Below are positions 60,640-64,000 of a stretch of DNA of 64,000 bases, piece after piece; within the stretch, counting starts at the first letter, position 1, and the number at the start of each line of letters is the position of its first letter. Source of the stretch: Corythucha ciliata (lineage: Eukaryota; Arthropoda; Insecta; Hemiptera; Tingidae); assembly GCA_038030265.1 (NCBI GenBank), contig CM075939.1:46915253-46979252 (forward strand), read 5' to 3'. The notes below the pieces were generated by a model. It searched no databases and had not been told where the DNA came from. It worked only from the letters and a program-made list of their open reading frames with translations. Position numbers and translations under genes: made by a program.

Positions 60640-60672
60640 TCATTCGTCTTCGTCGTCTGAAGATTCGGAAAC
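60640..60672 (-). CDS. USO1: USO1 exon o (acidic C-terminus)
   Basis: Acceptor 'gtaatttgcag|gttt'. Encodes VSESSDDEDE and TGA. An acidic tail is characteristic of p115 and mediates binding to GM130 and giantin in vertebrates. Confidence 0.9.
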   Translation of the reverse strand, partial: VSESSDDEDE

Positions 60673-63600
60673 CTGCAAATTACACAGTGTGAGCGCGTTA
60701 AAACAGTCAACCCCCCCCCCTAACCCAACAACCCCCAAAAATTCACGCCTTACATCTTGTCCAAGCCCTTTGAGGCGAGCCTTATATCTGTCCGATTTAC
60801 TCCTCAGGTGGGACAACAGCGTCAGGAGATTTTCCGTGTCTTTTTTCGCCGCGTTCAACTCCATTTGAAGACTCGTCAACTGAAATGAATAAGATTGTTT
60901 ACTATGGGTCGGTGGGGGAGGGGAAGGGGGGAGTGATGAGGGTGAAGCTACTTCGTCGCCGGGGTGGGGATGATTTTGAGACAGCTGAAGTTTTTTGAGT
61001 TCTGATTCCTGCAAAAAAAAAAAAAAAAGTTAAAAATACGACAAATTTAGCGTTGAAGAGCACGCACGGGGGATCAAAAGTGACACTCACGAGAGACATA
61101 ATCGTGTGGTCCTTTCTCGCGCACTCACTCCGCCAGCTTTCTGCCAGTTGAACAGCCATGTTGACATCGTTAACTGATTGTTCTGGATTAGTCTAAAACA
61201 GGGAAATAAAGAGGAACACGATGATTGCGATGTGAAATTGTGGTGAGGGGGGGGGGTAAGCAAACCTGGGGTTTCGCCACATGTTCGAGGCTCAACTGTA
61301 ACTGAGATTTCTCTTTTTCCAACATCTCGCACTTGAGCTGCAACTCTGCCAAACGTTTGTCCTGCTGTCGAATCATGTCTTTGTATTCAATTACGAGGTA
61401 GTTGCTCTCTATTTCTCCGTTCACTTTTTCAGGATTGACCGCCTTCACGATCATGCCTGTAAAAAAAAAAAATACAAAAAATCGAAATAACATGGGCTGG
61501 GGGAGGGATGGGGGTTGAGAACTTACTTTCGAGAGCTTTGTACAATTTGCAGAACTCATAGTCAAGAACCAGGTCCAACGGTTTGTCCGCTCGTGGCTGT
61601 GGATCTTTGGACGCACGACTGTAGTGTTCGTGTCGAGACACTTCCGTCAGTTTGGAATGAAATGTGTCCGGTCCAACTCGGTTGTTAATCAAATGAACCA
61701 GGGCTTCCTGTTTGGAGAACATCCACACCATTGTCAGAAAAAATAAAATAAAAACACGGGACAAATCGGCCGTGTCCTCTCACCTTGGTATAAGTTGACA
61801 CGGAGCCGTCGTTAAATAGAACGCATATTCCCAAAAGGAATGCGCACAACCCTTGGACGAGCTCTTCATTATCATCGCCTCGCTCGGCGGATCCTGCCTT
61901 TAAATGTCAAAAATTTCAACATTCTTTAAAAAAAAAAAGACAAACGAAGAACGCTTACCTGTGCCATTAGGTACGGTACAGCCGAAGGTACTTCCAATAA
62001 ATTTTTCACCCCCAAATGACAGTGCGATAACCACGTCGCCAAAAGAATTAAATAACCTATTTTACTCTGTACTTTACCGCACTGAAATATCATCAAACAA
62101 TGAGAGAACACCGAGACTTTTAAAACGTCCCTGTTAAAAACCTGTTGCAATAAAACAGCCGACTGTTGTATGAGAGTCACTGGTGGTGAATTGGGTTCAG
62201 GCGCCAACAGTACTCGAATTAACTGCTCCTTTTGAGATGGATTTTCGATAAGCGTATGGGACAGTGCGACCGAGCTCAACCAATTGGAGACGGGGTCGTG
62301 TGAGAACATTCCGGAGCATAGAAGAGGGCCACATGTGAGTCCCACTGAAGCGAATAATTAAATTATCCAGATTGTCGGTGTGATGGGGGGGGGGGAGGAT
62401 TGAGAGACCGGTTAACTTACTTTCAGGGCTTGAGGGTGAAATAAGCGTTTGAACCATCTGGGACTGACCGAGTTCATTTTTAAAAAGGTAACATTGAAAA
62501 CAGTATAATACTGAAACTCTTAAATGGAAAGGCTGCTTTTCGTTTATCATGGACATCAGTAGAATAACAATTGCCTCCCTGCCAAAAAAAAAAAAAACGG
62601 GCTACGTCAGTTTGCAGAAGCAAGGGAAGGAGGAGAAGAGGGGAGATATTGAAAATTTACACAAACCTCGGAGGATTTGAAGGGGCCATAATCGTAGAAA
62701 AATGCTGCTGATTCTCGTGATTCCCTCGTATAATTTCAGACAGAGTACAAATAGTGTCGGTGAGAAAGTCCGCTGGAACGCCCGACGCCATTAAAATATT
62801 CGTGAGTGCTTGAAATATTCCGCTCGAAAACAGACGCCTCTGACAGGACAGTGTTACTTGCGTGGGATTACTCGGTGACACCAAACATCGAAGCACCTAC
62901 GGTGTGCATAAATTCTTTTTTTGATCGACTAGAGTGGCAATGAAGGCTGGGGAAGAGGTAGGGGGTAGAGAGAGCAACTCACTTGAAGAGCTTGTTGAAG
63001 ATTAGCAACTTTTTGTTGCGACCACATGTTTTCCTCGATACCATCGGGTGGTAGGGCGAACATGGGACAGAGCTTCTGAATATAACTGCCTGAAAGAAAA
63101 CGATTATTCCAATAATCACCCCTCCCCCACCACCAGCCGCCAATCAACCCACAAAATTACCTTCTTTGAAGAAATTTTGATTAGACGTATTATTTCTTAA
63201 TAAATTGAGCATAAGATGCAAACAGTCTTCAACTACAATGCCACCGTCCGTGCAACCCTCCTCAGCTATGACATCAAACAGACGGTCGAAAGCGTTTTCA
63301 AACGCGACAATTTTTTGTATGTTGGCGTTCGATTTCGTTAATAAAATAAGTAATAACAAAGTCTAAAATAAAAAATAACGTTGTTTAAAATTTGTGAACA
63401 TAAAAATAATGATTTTTGGACCAAGTACCTCGTTTCTAATAACTTCGCGTCCATCGCTTAACAAATCCATGAATTTCGACACGCCCATCGGGCTCACTAG
63501 AATGATCTCTTGCATGTCTCGCAGTCTTCAATACAATTGTGGGGGGAGGGGGAAGATGGTAAAATATCAATAACGTCGTTCAATAACAGCACAAGAGCTT

Positions 63601-63771
63601 ACTTGTTCTTAAGAAGGAGCGTCAACAGTTTCAGGGCGGACCATCGAACGCGAAAATCGAACTCTTCGAGAAAACTCAACACGAGCGACACATTTTCCGT
63701 TTGCTTGAGAAACATTTCGGTGAATTGTTCACCGACGTGAGTGAGGGCCTCTTGTCCAGCGTCCGGCCATT
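60640..63771 (-). CDS. USO1: USO1/p115 general vesicular transport factor, 3' part (15 exons, 5' end outside window)
   Basis: Fifteen exons join in frame to 696 residues plus stop: 63771-63603, 63525-63429, 63362-63161, 63089-62983, 62896-62667, 62578-62421, 62344-62142, 62081-61959, 61897-61784, 61707-61527, 61456-61266, 61192-61091, 61008-60952, 60879-60754, 60672-60640. p115/Uso1 is a peripheral Golgi tether that links COPI/COPII vesicles to Golgi membranes with Rab1, GM130 and giantin. Hallmarks are 'QFTEMFLKQTENV', 'SPMGVSKFMDLL', 'KIVAFENAFDRLFDVI', 'GGIVVEDCLHLM', 'VLYCFQCYLFKNE' and 'HEHYSRAS'. Fragment residues 1-527 are the armadillo-type head and 528-686 the coiled coil; the acidic tail is SESSDDEDE. 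The coiled-coil part is about half the human length. About 200 N-terminal residues lie off the right edge. Confidence 0.96.
60754..60879 (-). CDS. USO1: USO1 exon n
   Basis: Acceptor 'tattcatttcag|ttg', donor 'caagat|gtaagg'. Encodes 'ENLLTLLSHLRSKSDRYKA' and 'RLKGLGQD', corresponding to the DLLVLLADQDQKI...LKDLGH region that closes the vertebrate coiled coil. Confidence 0.9.
60952..61008 (-). CDS. USO1: USO1 exon m
   Basis: Acceptor 'tttttttttgcag|gaa'. Encodes 19 residues, 'ESELKKLQLSQNHPHPGDE'. The donor (gaa|gtagct) is weak; if it is not used, reading continues through 24 proline- and serine-rich codons into the next exon. Confidence 0.7.
61091..61192 (-). CDS. USO1: USO1 exon l
   Basis: Acceptor 'tgttttag|actaat', donor 'tctctc|gtgagt'. 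Encodes 'NDVNMAVQLAESWRSECAR' then 'KDHTIMSL'. Low direct conservation, but frame, phase and splice sites agree with both neighbours. Confidence 0.82.
61266..61456 (-). CDS. USO1: USO1 exon k (start of coiled coil)
   Basis: Acceptor 'tttttttttacag|gc', donor 'ccccag|gtttgc'. Encodes 'YLVIEYKDMIRQQDKRLAE' and 'LQLKCEMLEKEKSQL', a heptad-like coiled-coil segment equivalent to the YKNMIREQD region of vertebrate p115. Confidence 0.92.
61527..61707 (-). CDS. USO1: USO1 exon j
   Basis: Acceptor 'ctccaaacag|gaag', donor 'ctcgaaa|gtaagt'. Encodes 'EALVHLINNRVGPDTF', 'SRHEHYSRASKDPQP' and 'LDYEFCKLYKALE', the end of the globular head. Confidence 0.93.
61784..61897 (-). CDS. USO1: USO1 exon i
   Basis: Encodes 'DDNEELVQGLCAFLLGIC' and 'FNDGSVSTYTK'. 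The acceptor is unusual (catttaaag|gcagg); the nearby 'ggcag' would break the frame. Donor 'accaag|gtgaga'. Confidence 0.88.
61959..62081 (-). CDS. USO1: USO1 exon h
   Basis: Acceptor 'gatatttcag|tgcggt', donor 'cacag|gtaagc'. Encodes 'CGKVQSKIGYLILLATWL' and 'SHCHLGVKNLL'. The preceding 60-bp intron is in frame and stop-free. Confidence 0.9.
62142..62344 (-). CDS. USO1: USO1 exon g
   Basis: Acceptor 'attcgcttcag|tggg'. Encodes 'GPLLCSGMFSHDPVSNWL', 'NPSQKEQLIRVLL' and 'QQSAVLLQQ'. The donor is weak (cag|gttttt). Placing it here aligns the next exon to vertebrate p115 without a gap, which is why I chose it. Confidence 0.9.
62421..62578 (-). CDS. USO1: USO1 exon f
   Basis: Acceptor 'ttttttggcag|ggag', donor 'cctgaaa|gtaagt'. 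Encodes 'AIVILLMSMINEKQPFHL' and 'VLYCFQCYLFKNELGQ'. Confidence 0.93.
62667..62896 (-). CDS. USO1: USO1 exon e
   Basis: Acceptor 'gcacaccgtag|gtg', donor 'cctccgag|gtttgt' (weak at +3). Encodes 'VLRCLVSPSNPTQ', 'ILMASGVPADFLTDTI' and 'MAPSNPPR', all recognisable p115 blocks. Confidence 0.93.
62983..63089 (-). CDS. USO1: USO1 exon d
   Basis: Acceptor 'tttctttcag|gcag', donor 'cttcaa|gtgagt'. Encodes 'GSYIQKLCPMF' and 'WSQQKVANLQQALQ', matching p115 after the NNxSNQNFFKEG motif. Confidence 0.93.
63161..63362 (-). CDS. USO1: USO1 exon c
   Basis: Acceptor 'tattttag|actttg', donor 'aaagaag|gtaatt'. Encodes 'NANIQKIVAFENAFDRLF' and 'DGGIVVEDCLHLMLNLL', the most conserved stretch of the head. Confidence 0.95.
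63429..63525 (-). CDS. USO1: USO1 exon b
   Basis: Acceptor 'gtattgaag|actg', donor 'aacgag|gtactt'. Encodes 'LVSPMGVSKFMDLLSDG' and 'REVIRNE', nearly invariant in animal p115 proteins. Confidence 0.93.
63603..63771 (-). CDS. USO1: USO1 exon a (first in window)
   Basis: Acceptor 'acctttcag|aa', donor 'aagaacaa|gtaagc'. Starts with two bases of a split codon. Encodes 'GEQFTEMFLKQTENVSLVL' and 'EEFDFRVRWSALKLL', an armadillo-repeat segment highly conserved in p115. Confidence 0.93.
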
Positions 63772-64000
63772 CTGAAAGGTTGGGGATGGGTGGGGTGGGG
63801 GGGACAAGTCGACATAAAATTAGGACAATAAACGCCGCTAGTAACGTTAAAACTACGGGGAAACATTTAGCTACCCCACCATCACATCACAATTCACAAG
63901 TAGGAAGATTATTATTGAATAAAAATTCGTAAGTCTCTACACGAAGGGCGTGGAAATGGCAACCGCGGGTCACAGAAAGCTGACATCAACAAATCTCCCT
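63772..64000 (-). other. Upstream intron of USO1 (partial)
   Basis: Starts at the acceptor 'acctttcag' and contains a G-rich run on the plus strand (63782-63803). I could not recognise another p115 exon before the window ends. Confidence 0.5.

Overview
This window looks like nuclear DNA from an invertebrate animal. Two split genes of animal families lie on the minus strand, with GT-AG introns. The rest is non-coding DNA full of microsatellites, long A/T homopolymers, frequent G(8-14) or C(8-14) runs, decayed tandem arrays and small transposons. No bacterial operon, rRNA, intact tRNA or CRISPR array is visible. Species cannot be fixed from the sequence; an arthropod-like invertebrate is only a guess.

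Genes. (1) A DDIT4/REDD-family gene (vertebrate REDD1/REDD2, Drosophila scylla/charybdis) has three coding exons on the minus strand (44242-44368, 31654-32011, 31464-31548). They join in frame to 189 codons plus stop. Its first intron is about 12.2 kb and holds two tandem arrays. An AT-rich tract below the stop is probably a long 3' UTR. (2) The 3' part of a USO1/p115 vesicle-tethering gene occupies 60640-63771 on the minus strand: 15 exons and 14 introns of only 60-88 bp. It runs from inside the armadillo head to the acidic C-terminus. The 5' exons lie beyond the right edge.

Layout. 1-2.5 kb: mixed non-coding DNA. 2.5-4.4 kb: family A array (about 30-bp unit, consensus like GCTAATTCACGGCTAAAATTG...), changing orientation twice. 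9.0-11.2 kb: families E and D, the latter inside a 1.8-kb inverted-repeat element. 11.3-12.2 kb: array A. 16.9-20.0 kb: array A split by a 1.85-kb hAT-like element that carries family B. 20.4 kb: small hAT-like MITE. 22.1 kb: Harbinger-like MITE. 22.5-25.3 kb: families B, D and E in reverse order and orientation. 27.0 kb: tRNA-derived SINE with A-tail, then a minisatellite. 29.8-44.4 kb: the DDIT4-like gene. 46.3-49.4 kb: arrays E and A. 52.7-53.3 kb: array E. 55.4-59.3 kb: array A with a second hAT-like element (1.9 kb), whose duplicated empty site lies 300 bp away. 60.3-63.8 kb: USO1.

Main discovery candidate: several decayed arrays sit inside elements with hAT-like inverted ends, two of them with perfect 8-bp target duplications, and other arrays share one conserved unique flank. 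This suggests the arrays spread as cargo of non-autonomous transposons. Also notable are two USO1 introns (60 and 72 bp) that are multiples of three and free of stop codons.
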